Source: Bacillota bacterium | GTDB lineage: Bacteria; Bacillota; Clostridia; Acetivibrionales; DTU013 | Direction: 5' to 3' | Assembly (NCBI GenBank): GCA_023426125.1 | Contig: JAFABI010000054.1 | Coordinates: forward strand, 68,653 to 132,652 | Length of the DNA: 64,000 bases | In this document: positions 25,307-32,604 of the stretch, in pieces | Numbering within the stretch: the first letter of the stretch is position 1 | Layout: every line of letters begins with the position of its first letter | Made by a program: the position numbers and the translations under genes | The notes under the pieces: model-generated | Told to the model about the DNA's origin: nothing | The model's database searches: none | Seen by the model: only the letters and a program-made list of their open reading frames with translations

Positions 25307-27145
25307 TTATGTTTCCGGAAGAATTTTCTTTGCCAATTTAATAGAATACCTGGCAGTCCCACCGGAATCCAGGGCAATTTCCATTGGCTCAGGCAGCAGA
25401 TATTCTGCCGGAAAGCCATTTTCAAGGAAGGATACCCTGTAAATCCCTGCTTCGGTCCTGAAAGCGGCAGTACCTTCGGCATTGGTGAAGGAGTAAGCGC
25501 TGCCTTCGGCCGGCGTCCCGGTTTCTGTTCCGGTATTTGCAAGGTCCAGCTCGATGCCTTTAACAGGCAGGTTATCCTTGTCCAGGATTTGTATTTCGAT
25601 GATACCGGGCTCCTGCTCCTCGACCTTATCCAGGCTGATGGTAATCACCGTGCTGCCTGCCGCCTGCATCTCAAAGAGGTAGGGGGGAGGCACGAGATAG
25701 TCGTCCGGGAACTGCGTGGAATCAAAGCTCAGCTTGTAGGAGCCTATGTCCAGCGTCGTCTTGGATTTCCCCCCGGCATCGGAGGTAACGGCTTCATTAA
25801 AAGCGTTTCCACTGATTGCCGACTTGCCGGAAATATTTGTGTAAATACCCTGGACCGGCGTATTTGTTTCCCTGTCCACCATTCTTAATTCCAGGGTGCT
25901 AACGGCGGCGTCCTGGGCAAATACCACCCGGGAATACGCGGTAATACCTCTCATTCTTTCGACTGCCACAGCTAAATCCTTGGATAAAAATTCACTTTTC
26001 AAAGCACCGAAATACACATAGGAAAAGGACAAAATGGAAAACAGGCTTATTGCTGCTATCACAGGCTTGATGCCCGGTTTTCTTCCACAGATTTCTATCC
26101 GGCCGGTTTTGACGATGCTTTTTTTGATCAGGACAAGATTCCTCCGGATGAATGCAAATCTTCGCACAGGGGAAACAGTATCCCCGCCCATGGGCTTTTG
26201 TGAACCTGGCCCAGTGCCGCGGGCATTTCCGGAAAAACGGTTGGTGATATTTTCAGTGCTCCTTGACAAAAGCTTAAATAAGGATGTAAGTATAAAAGCC
26301 GCAAGCCCTGCAATGATGAAAAACAAAGCGGAAGGATAAAGCCAGTTTTGCATATAGGCAACTGCCGACTCCCCGCGTAAGGGCACGGACAGGCTTATGA
26401 AGCTGTGATGGGCCGGAAGGACGGCGTAGAGATAAATGAGCAGTGAAATACCGAATAAGGCAAAAACAAATCCTGTGAGCAGGGCTGTGAGGTTAACCCA
26501 GCCGTTCAGCTCCTTCCTGCTTTTTAACAGGAACATATTGATCAGCAATAGGACTGCTAATAGTAGAACTGCAAGTATGGGGATTTTTGACAGAAAGAAA
26601 TATAAGAGCCTTACAACTGACAGCTTATCGGTTATATCGGATCGATTCATATACATAAGGATGGCACTCAAGTTAATGTTATCAATTTTGGACAGGGCTT
26701 CACCGGATACCCTGTCCTCCTCGTCGGTGTCTGTCTGAAGCTCCTGGGGCGGTTGGTCCTGAACCGGATTTATATATATGTCCGGGAGGAAGCGTGTTTC
26801 GCTTTTAAAATACCCAAGCAGTCCATCGGCGATGGAATCAATGTTCAGCTTCAGCATGTCCGGTGTGATTGCCTTTTCGATGAGGGAGACAAGCTGTTCC
26901 TGCTGCCGGAGGGTTTCAGGAGAGCCGGAAGCCAGCGTCTTTAGATAATCATCCAGGGAGTTCTTCAACATACTTCCGGTCTGGGAATAAATATCGCATT
27001 GATTGAGGACATTTTTGTGCACTTCTGCGTCAAACAGCGTGTTTCCCAACCTCGCGGAGGCAATTGCGGCAAACAGGCACAAACTTACGATAAGTGCGGA
27101 CATTAAAAAGGTTAATTTTCGCAAAGTACTGCCGTAACCCTTCAT
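25307..27145 (-). CDS. Multi-pass membrane protein with two C-terminal Ig-like (prealbumin/SpaA-type) repeats
   Basis: A 612-residue protein of unknown function, preceded by GGAGG. Residues ~11-32 form a signal-anchor helix. An extracytoplasmic helical region (~35-180) follows, then three membrane helices (~185-210, 220-245, 270-295), a basic cytoplasmic loop (~298-355) and a further helix (~358-380). The C-terminal ~220 residues carry two related beta-sandwich units, beginning TLELRMVDRETNTPVQGI and IIEIQILDKDNLPVKGIELD; each has the carboxypeptidase-regulatory or Cna-B style, and both end with a YLLPEP/YLVPPP motif. No sortase motif is seen. It could be a surface adhesin or an envelope sensor. 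Confidence 0.7.
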   Translation of the reverse strand: MKGYGSTLRKLTFLMSALIVSLCLFAAIASARLGNTLFDAEVHKNVLNQCDIYSQTGSMLKNSLDDYLKTLASGSPETLRQQEQLVSLIEKAITPDMLKLNIDSIADGLLGYFKSETRFLPDIYINPVQDQPPQELQTDTDEEDRVSGEALSKIDNINLSAILMYMNRSDITDKLSVVRLLYFFLSKIPILAVLLLAVLLLINMFLLKSRKELNGWVNLTALLTGFVFALFGISLLIYLYAVLPAHHSFISLSVPLRGESAVAYMQNWLYPSALFFIIAGLAAFILTSLFKLLSRSTENITNRFSGNARGTGPGSQKPMGGDTVSPVRRFAFIRRNLVLIKKSIVKTGRIEICGRKPGIKPVIAAISLFSILSFSYVYFGALKSEFLSKDLAVAVERMRGITAYSRVVFAQDAAVSTLELRMVDRETNTPVQGIYTNISGKSAISGNAFNEAVTSDAGGKSKTTLDIGSYKLSFDSTQFPDDYLVPPPYLFEMQAAGSTVITISLDKVEEQEPGIIEIQILDKDNLPVKGIELDLANTGTETGTPAEGSAYSFTNAEGTAAFRTEAGIYRVSFLENGFPAEYLLPEPMEIALDSGGTARYSIKLAKKILPET

Positions 27146-27297
27146 GGTGATCCTCCATAAATGTTCTGGACTCCTGCATCTGCGGCATTGCCCCGGGCAA
27201 TCGATGTACCGGTGAATTTTATTATATCATTGTGAACCGAATACTTGGAAATGTAATGAATGGGAACAATGGAAATGCAATATAAGTTAATAAACTG

Positions 27298-27326
27298 TTG
27301 ACGGATGTCCGAAGGAGTCTTATAAT
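27298..27326 (+). promoter_or_regulatory. Promoter of tRNA-Val
   Basis: TTGACG, exactly 17 bases, TATAAT; the tRNA begins 27 bases after the -10 box. Confidence 0.85.
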
Positions 27327-27352
27327 ATATTTATACGGAATCTGTTTTTTGC

Positions 27353-27427
27353 GGGGGATTAACTCAGCGGGAGAGTGCTACCTTCACACGGTAGAAGTCA
27401 CTGGTTCGAATCCAGTATTCCCCACCA
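27353..27427 (+). tRNA. tRNA-Val (anticodon CAC)
   Basis: A 75-base cloverleaf including the encoded CCA. The acceptor stem GGGGGAT pairs with ATTCCCC (one G-T pair), the anticodon stem is CTACC/GGTAG with loop TTCACAC giving anticodon CAC, and the T-arm is CTGGTTCGAATCCAG. It has its own promoter and terminator. Confidence 0.95.
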
Positions 27428-27439
27428 GCCGTGAAAATC

Positions 27440-27468
27440 CCTCTTGCATGCAGCAGGAGGGGTTTTTT
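27440..27468 (+). terminator. Terminator of tRNA-Val
   Basis: CCCTCTTGC pairs with GCAGGAGGG around a short loop, followed by T6. The opposite strand has a shorter T-run, so it may also help end the reverse operon terminating at 27558. Confidence 0.8.
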
Positions 27469-27557
27469 GTTAACACGGAAGATCGCGTGTTTCTGCATGG
27501 AAATTGAATCCACCCAATATGTAATGCATTTCGATAAGTGCTTTTATCTGCCGGGCT

Positions 27558-27971
27558 TCACAGCTTATTATTAAAAACCCACACATTGCATTTGGCGCGC
27601 TGATTAATGTTAAGGGCCATGTTTGAAAAAATGCGCGCCCGCTGGTTGTCCTGTGCAATGGCAATGACGTCGCATTTCAGCTCTTCGGAGGTGGAAATGA
27701 TGGTATCCTCCGAGGTTCTGGCATAAATTGTCGACGTGTTAATATTTACATTGTACCTGCCGGCAATATCCTGCGCATTTTGCAAAGCAGATTTAGCCAC
27801 TTCGGCCTTTTCGGGGATAATGGTGCCCAGAGGCAGGTTTCTGGGTATTTCCATTACATAAATGACATGGATGGACGCATTCAAGGCCTGCTGCATGGAA
27901 CAGACCAGCTCGATGACCCGTTCGCTGGAAGAGCTGCCGTCAGTTGGTATCAATATGGATTTGCAATTCAT
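27558..27971 (-). CDS. Universal stress protein (UspA family)
   Basis: A 137-residue single-domain UspA protein. It begins KSILIPTDGSSSSERVIELV, the ATP-binding strand and loop of the family. The usual C-terminal G-2x-G-9x-G-(S/T) motif is absent; the matching region reads DNQRARIFSNMALNINQRAK, so nucleotide binding is doubtful. The start at 27971 has AGGAGG seven bases upstream; a longer frame would run back into the RCK gene. It is the last gene of a reverse operon with two potassium-gating proteins and probably modulates transport under stress. Confidence 0.88.
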   Translation of the reverse strand: MNCKSILIPTDGSSSSERVIELVCSMQQALNASIHVIYVMEIPRNLPLGTIIPEKAEVAKSALQNAQDIAGRYNVNINTSTIYARTSEDTIISTSEELKCDVIAIAQDNQRARIFSNMALNINQRAKCNVWVFNNKL

Positions 27972-27973
27972 CG

Positions 27974-28642
27974 CTATACCTCCTGACTTCCCAAAAGGAG
28001 CTTCATCAGATTTTCCTCTTCTTTTTTTGTGGATATTGCAATCACCATGTCTTTGGGCTCTAAAACGGTATCGCCCTTTGGAAATACGACATTGCTTCCT
28101 TTGATTATAATGGCAATGATGCATTCATAGGGCAGTTTAAGCTCCGATATTTTTTTGCCGGCAACCGGCGAGTCCACCGGCAGATCGGCTTCTACCAGCG
28201 CCATTTCGTCGCGGCTGAAGGTCAGCAGGGTGGACATCCGCTTCTTTGCGACATATCTTTCAATGGCCTCGGAGATGGAAATGGTTCCGCTGATGGTGGT
28301 TCCGATCCCCAGTTCCTTGAAAACCCGTTCGTTTTTCGGATTGGTAATTCTTGCAATTGCCTTGGGCACCTTGAAATACATTTTTCCCAGCTGGCATGCC
28401 ACCAGGTTGTCCTCGTCGTCGCCGGTAGCCGCTACGATTACGTCCGCTCTGGAACACCCCGCTTTTTCCAGGCCGTCAATGGAAGAACCCGAGGCATAGA
28501 GCACATTGCCTCCAAGCTCCTGCTCCAAAAGCTGGACCCTGCTGTAGTTCCAATCCACCAGGGTGACTTCATAGCCTTTGGCAAGAAGTGTTTTGGTCAG
28601 GTAATAGCCTACCTGGCCGCCTCCTACGATAACAACGTACAT
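27974..28642 (-). CDS. TrkA/KtrA-type potassium channel regulatory protein (RCK_N + RCK_C)
   Basis: A 222-residue cytosolic gating subunit. The N-terminal RCK Rossmann domain (1-130) starts MYVVIVGGGQVGYYLTKTL with GxGxxG and a D at the end of the second strand (TLVDWNYSR), typical of NAD(H)/ATP binding. The RCK_C domain (~140-220) contains LTFSRDEMALVEADLP and ends with the VFPKGDTVLEPKDMVI pattern. It should regulate a TrkH/KtrB pore that is not encoded in the window. It overlaps the second RCK gene by 19 bases and is two bases from uspA. Confidence 0.9.
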   Translation of the reverse strand: MYVVIVGGGQVGYYLTKTLLAKGYEVTLVDWNYSRVQLLEQELGGNVLYASGSSIDGLEKAGCSRADVIVAATGDDEDNLVACQLGKMYFKVPKAIARITNPKNERVFKELGIGTTISGTISISEAIERYVAKKRMSTLLTFSRDEMALVEADLPVDSPVAGKKISELKLPYECIIAIIIKGSNVVFPKGDTVLEPKDMVIAISTKKEEENLMKLLLGSQEV

Positions 28643-29049
28643 ATGTCCTCTCCTTTCAACAGGCTGATGTAGTGCCGGGAACTGGTTTCGGTCGGACAGA
28701 AGCAGGTCAGCCCTATTTCCCGTTCATAAAAATCCTTGCTTTTAGGATCAACAATCCTGACCACCACTTTCGGAACCTTAAAAAGAAATTTTGCGATCTG
28801 GCCCACCATAATATTGGTATTATCGCCTTTCGTGACGGAAATGACAGCATCTGCCGATGTGATTCCCGCGTTTGCCAATACTTCTTCGTCAATGCCTGTC
28901 CCTATGACCATTTTCCCGTCAAAACCGCCCTGCAGCCTGTCAAACGACAGGGGATTCCTGTCGATGACGGTTACCTGATTACCTTCGCCGGAAAGCTGCA
29001 TTGCCAGCCAGCTTCCGACTCTTCCGCAGCCGACGATGATGATATTCAT
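28624..29049 (-). CDS. Short RCK_N-only TrkA-like protein
   Basis: A 141-residue protein containing only the nucleotide-binding RCK_N domain: MNIIIVGCGRVGSWLAMQL with GxGxxG and VIDRNPLSF at the second strand. It lacks RCK_C, which is unusual for a solo gating protein; it may pair with the RCK_N+RCK_C protein encoded next, giving a hetero-oligomeric ring. It is the first gene of the reverse operon and divergent from the antiporter pair at 29281. Confidence 0.88.
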   Translation of the reverse strand: MNIIIVGCGRVGSWLAMQLSGEGNQVTVIDRNPLSFDRLQGGFDGKMVIGTGIDEEVLANAGITSADAVISVTKGDNTNIMVGQIAKFLFKVPKVVVRIVDPKSKDFYEREIGLTCFCPTETSSRHYISLLKGEDICTLLS

Positions 29050-29173
29050 AAAAAAAACACCTGCCTTCCTGGATATTCGTTATTTAATTAATGGATAATT
29101 TTTGTTATAATTATTACATTCCGATTTCGGACACTATACTACGTGAAAAATAAAATGCATACTGCACCTTCAC

Positions 29174-29205
29174 GAAATAATCGCCAACGCTTGACGCGTT
29201 ATTTC
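29174..29205. promoter_or_regulatory. Inverted repeat in the divergent potassium-locus intergenic region
   Basis: GAAATAA-T-CGC pairs with GCG-TTATTTC around an 11-base loop. It lies between the divergent RCK and antiporter genes and could be an operator or a leader hairpin. AT-rich palindromic sequence at about 29220-29245 may hold the forward promoter. Confidence 0.45.
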
Positions 29206-29280
29206 TGAAAGGCCAATTCGGATAATATTATAATATAATATTTTAGCGCTTCACACAATCAGGAATTACGGAGGTAGGCA

Positions 29281-29757
29281 ATGACATTTTTCAGTGAATC
29301 CGATCTGCCGGGGATAGGCAAAAAGATCAGTTGTACCACGCATTCAAAGGAAAAGGTCGTAATGGTCATCCACCATGACGGCAAGCGCGAATTCTATATT
29401 ATGGATAAGGAAGGCGAGCCCAAAGCAAGCGTAACCCTTCTGGATGAGGAAGCGAGAAGGCTTGGCGGCTTCCTTTCGGGCGTGATGTACAAGCCCAAGG
29501 CCATCGAAGAACTGGAGCTTGCCCTGGAAGGCATACGGATCGACTGGTACAAGATCGAAGCCGGATCACCTGTCATTGGTAAGGCAATCGGAGGCCTGGG
29601 AATACGGAAAAAAACTCAGATATCCATCATCGCCATCCTGCGCGACAATAATTTCATTCCAAACCCCAGCTCGGAGTACGTATTTGAGGAAGGCGACACC
29701 TGCGTGGTCATTGGCAGACCGGAAAGGTTCAGAGATTTTTTGGCGATGATAAGATGA
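29281..29757 (+). CDS. Cation:proton antiporter regulatory subunit (KhtT-like, RCK_C)
   Basis: A 158-residue cytoplasmic protein whose C-terminal half is an RCK_C (TrkA-C) domain: EAGSPVIGKAIGGLGIRKKT and PNPSSEYVFEEGDTCVVIG. The N-terminal half (ESDLPGIGKKISCTT...) matches KhtT-type subunits. In Bacillus, KhtT gates the KhtU K+/H+ antiporter and responds to c-di-AMP and pH. Here it lies 19 bases before a CPA2 antiporter gene, the same two-gene arrangement. An AGGT-like ribosome-binding site precedes the ATG. Confidence 0.9.
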   Translation: MTFFSESDLPGIGKKISCTTHSKEKVVMVIHHDGKREFYIMDKEGEPKASVTLLDEEARRLGGFLSGVMYKPKAIEELELALEGIRIDWYKIEAGSPVIGKAIGGLGIRKKTQISIIAILRDNNFIPNPSSEYVFEEGDTCVVIGRPERFRDFLAMIR

Positions 29758-29775
29758 TTTTTCGATGGAGGTAAA

Positions 29776-31410
29776 ATGCATACCGGAAGTATTTTGTTTG
29801 ATCTGGGGATCGTCCTGTTTTTTGGATTTTTTGCCGCTCTGGCAATGAAGAAGATCAACCAGTCCGTTGTGATTGGATATATGCTCACAGGCCTTTTGAT
29901 CGGCCCGAATGCGCTGGGCATTATAAAAGAGCCGGAAGTCCTTGAGGAATTATCCGAATTGGGTATTGTCTTCCTTATGTTTTTTCTGGGGATTGAGTTT
30001 TCCATTAACAAATTCAAAAGGATCAAGAATTCGGTATTTTTTATCGGCACCTATGAGGTTGTTTTCAACCTGATCCTGGGCATCATTACCGGTACCATAC
30101 TTGGTTTTGCCCTGAAGGAAAAGCTTTTCTTTGCGGCAATCATTGCCTTAAGCAGCAGCAGTGTCGTGGCAAAGCTGCTTTTCGACATGAAAAGGACCGC
30201 GTCCAAAGAATCGGAAGTACTTATGGGGGTAATGGTGTTTGAAGACTTTTTTGCCATTGTTATCCTGGGAATCCTGTCGGGCCTGGCCGCTTCCGATAAA
30301 ATCCACTTTGAGGTCATATCGGTTTCCATTTTGAGTTCGGTTGCATTTTATGGGGCGTTCATCCTTATCGGCATTTTTGTTATAAACAAGCTAATTGATG
30401 TTCTTGCCAGGATCGATTCACAGGAGATGTTTACAGCCCTGATGATCGGCATTATTCTCCTTGTCGGCGCCCTGGCTTCCTATATAGGCCTTGCGGCGGC
30501 GGCAGGGGCCTTCCTTTTCGGCATGGTCATTGTGAGCTATGATGTGGAAGAAAGGCTCCACAGGACGGTTGCCGCCTTTAAGGATATTTTTCTCATCGTT
30601 TTTTTCATCTCCTTCGGCATGCTGCTGGATCCGCGGCAAATCCCCGGGATATTGTGGATGATTGCAATTGTGGTGCCTGTAACAATCCTTGGAGAGATTC
30701 TCATCACGTCCTCTTCGGCTTATTTCAGCGGTTTTTCTCCCAAAAGCTCCATATCCATCGGCGCAAGCATGATAGCCCGCGGCGAGTACTCGCTGATCAT
30801 CGCCGCCATGGGGTTTGCTACCGGCGCCATATCCAGGTCTCTATACCAGTTTACCGGAGTATATGTTTTTATCATGACCCTCATTGCGCCGGCAGCGATG
30901 AAAAACTCCGACAAGATAAGGCATGTCCTTTCACTGACGGTACCCCGGTTTATGAAATACGGCGCAAAGCTGGTTTCCGTTACCATGAAGCCCGTTTTGC
31001 TTCCGGAGGAAGTCAACCTCAGGGAGGAGCGGGGCTATAAATTCCTTATCCTTGCTGTGGTTTACCTTGGCATTACAACATTTTCCTTCATCATGGAAAA
31101 CCTCTACATTCTGGTCGGACTTGCCCTGCTGGGACTGGTGGCGGTATATTTCCTGAGGAAACTCTTTATCATCAAGATACAAAAGCTTGAAAAGCAAATT
31201 GATTATGCCCATATGCATCAGGGGACCTACAGCATGCACGTCATTTCCACCTTTATTGCCAATGTATTCACAGGCTTCCTTACCATCGTACTGCTCGGAG
31301 CTTCCTTCTGGAACTTCGGTTATATGATCCTGCTTGTCCTTTCTATTTTGTTTGCAGTCTATCTGCTTACGGTTTCCCTAATCGTGTACAGAAAATCTGT
31401 GAGGAATTAA
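29776..31410 (+). CDS. CPA2-family K+(Na+)/H+ antiporter (KhtU/KefB-like) with extra C-terminal membrane helices
   Basis: A 544-residue membrane protein. Residues 1-~385 form the Na_H_exchanger domain: IGYMLTGLLIGPNALGI, FFLGIEF, ALSSSSVVAKLL and the ARGEYSLIIAAMG signature. In place of a KefB-type TrkA_N tail there is a region with about four further hydrophobic segments (~425-445, 447-465, 490-512, 515-535) separated by a charged linker. The regulatory function is supplied by the separate RCK_C gene upstream. It probably exports K+ or Na+ under alkaline or high-potassium conditions. Confidence 0.9.
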   Translation: MHTGSILFDLGIVLFFGFFAALAMKKINQSVVIGYMLTGLLIGPNALGIIKEPEVLEELSELGIVFLMFFLGIEFSINKFKRIKNSVFFIGTYEVVFNLILGIITGTILGFALKEKLFFAAIIALSSSSVVAKLLFDMKRTASKESEVLMGVMVFEDFFAIVILGILSGLAASDKIHFEVISVSILSSVAFYGAFILIGIFVINKLIDVLARIDSQEMFTALMIGIILLVGALASYIGLAAAAGAFLFGMVIVSYDVEERLHRTVAAFKDIFLIVFFISFGMLLDPRQIPGILWMIAIVVPVTILGEILITSSSAYFSGFSPKSSISIGASMIARGEYSLIIAAMGFATGAISRSLYQFTGVYVFIMTLIAPAAMKNSDKIRHVLSLTVPRFMKYGAKLVSVTMKPVLLPEEVNLREERGYKFLILAVVYLGITTFSFIMENLYILVGLALLGLVAVYFLRKLFIIKIQKLEKQIDYAHMHQGTYSMHVISTFIANVFTGFLTIVLLGASFWNFGYMILLVLSILFAVYLLTVSLIVYRKSVRN

Positions 31411-31411
31411 G

Positions 31412-31450
31412 TACCGGTGAAAATAAAACCTACACTGAAGTTCTCTGCAG
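31412..31450 (+). repeat. Dispersed degenerate repeat, copy 1
   Basis: ACCGGTGAAAA, then a segment close to ACTTCCACTAAAATTTTCTGCA. Related copies lie at 37487-37531 (forward) and 40563-40615 (reverse). All three lie immediately after the 3' end of a gene. Confidence 0.6.
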
Positions 31451-31557
31451 GTGAAGTCCTTACCTTCGGTATTTGCTTGAAAAATGGATGTTGCATTCTC
31501 GACGCTCTTGAATTGAATGATTACAATAAAATTTTATTGAAAAACGATAAAAAAGTA

Positions 31558-31586
31558 TTGATATTAGATAAATGCCAGGGTATAAT
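31558..31586 (+). promoter_or_regulatory. Sigma-A promoter of the DUF2975/XRE operon
   Basis: TTGATA, 17 bases, TATAAT. The transcript would start near 31593, giving a leader of about 130 bases before the DUF2975 start. The rest of 31411-31725 holds no credible gene. Confidence 0.7.
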
Positions 31587-31725
31587 ATTTTCGTGGAAAT
31601 TATTCGTACTACAGCGAAAGCTGCCGGGGTGTTCCTGCAATGTAGGGCATAAAAGCATATGCATTTTGCGGGGCACTTGAAAATTTCGGAGTTTTTGCTG
31701 CAGCAGAAGTCATTGGGAGGCTTCC

Positions 31726-32187
31726 ATGAAGATATTGGATGAAAAGGGTCTGACGGGGATAGTAAAGCATTTTCTTGAACTGGTTATGCTGGGCGGGGCG
31801 GTGATCATAGCCTTTCTGCCCGTATTGCTGCAGCGCTATCTGGGTATGTTGTATCTGGGAACGGATGAGGAATATTGGTTTCTTCTGCCTTTCCTTTATG
31901 TTACGGGATTTCTTGCAATGATTATTCTCTATAACCTCCGAAGAATTTTAAAAACCCTGGGAAGAAAGAATCCCTTCATGGCGGATAATGTAAAAAGTCT
32001 TCGGCACATTGCAATTTCCTCTTTTGCCATTGCGGTTTTTTATGTGGTGAAGATCCTGTTTTTCAATTCCTTCCTTACGATCATCATGGCGATGGCCTTT
32101 GTAATCGCAGGACTTTTTACCATTATTCTTGCAGAGGTGTTCCACCAGGCGGTCCAGGTAAAGGAAGAAAACGATCTGACGATTTAG
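31726..32187 (+). CDS. DUF2975 family membrane protein
   Basis: A 153-residue integral membrane protein with four predicted helices (~15-38, 55-78, 98-118, 123-145) and a short charged tail, matching DUF2975. The family is typically encoded directly before a small Cro/CI-type regulator, as here. GGGAGG precedes the ATG. The biochemical role of the pair is unknown; membrane control of the small DNA-binding protein has been suggested from their gene association. Confidence 0.88.
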   Translation: MKILDEKGLTGIVKHFLELVMLGGAVIIAFLPVLLQRYLGMLYLGTDEEYWFLLPFLYVTGFLAMIILYNLRRILKTLGRKNPFMADNVKSLRHIAISSFAIAVFYVVKILFFNSFLTIIMAMAFVIAGLFTIILAEVFHQAVQVKEENDLTI

Positions 32188-32190
32188 AGG

Positions 32191-32330
32191 TAAAGTGACA
32201 CACCTTTTAAGAACAGGCAGCAGGACTATGAAGCAAAGGAATGTCCCTTTTTGAAAGGGTAAAGGGACACGCCTTTTAAGAACAGGCAGCAGGGCTGCGA
32301 AGCGAAGGAATGTCCCTTTTGAAAAAGTGA
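32191..32330 (+). repeat. Tandem ~69-bp duplication between DUF2975 and the XRE gene
   Basis: Two copies are present, each beginning AAAGKGACACRCCTTTTAAG and ending GAATGTCCCTTTT; a third partial copy (AAGGGATACAGG) leads into the next gene's ribosome-binding site. Each unit has inverted ends (AAGGGACA / TGTCCCTT) that could form a stem-loop. Confidence 0.8.
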
Positions 32331-32349
32331 AGGGATACAGGAGGAGTTT

Positions 32350-32583
32350 ATGGCGATTATCATAAATCTTGATGTAATGATGGCAAAGCGGAAAATCGGT
32401 CTATCGGAGCTTGCCTCCAGAGTGGACATAACCCTCGCCAACCTTTCGATTCTGAAAAACAACAAGGCCAAAGCCATACGTTTTTCCACACTGGATGCCA
32501 TATGCAGGGAATTGAACTGCCAGCCGGGAGATATTCTTGAGTATGCCGAAGGACCCTGCGACAGCGAAGAAGAAAATGAATAA
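32350..32583 (+). CDS. Small XRE/Cro-CI type transcriptional regulator (YozG-like)
   Basis: A 77-residue single-domain HTH_3/HTH_26 protein: MMAKRKIGLSELASRVDI is helix 2-turn and TLANLSILKNNKAKAIRF the recognition region; LDAICRELNCQPGDILEY is the family-typical end. AGGAGG precedes the ATG. It is the partner of the DUF2975 gene upstream; the 69-bp repeats between them may carry its binding sites. Confidence 0.92.
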   Translation: MAIIINLDVMMAKRKIGLSELASRVDITLANLSILKNNKAKAIRFSTLDAICRELNCQPGDILEYAEGPCDSEEENE

Positions 32584-32604
32584 GAGTTGTAAAGGGAAGG
32601 ATGA

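Noticed and set aside
24715..25542. 275-residue reverse frame bridging trpB2 and the membrane protein
   Set aside because: It covers the end of trpB2 antisense, the inverted-repeat element and the end of another gene; no ribosome-binding site.
31417..31680. 87-residue forward frame after the antiporter
   Set aside because: It overlaps a dispersed repeat and the consensus promoter at 31558-31586; composition is not protein-like.
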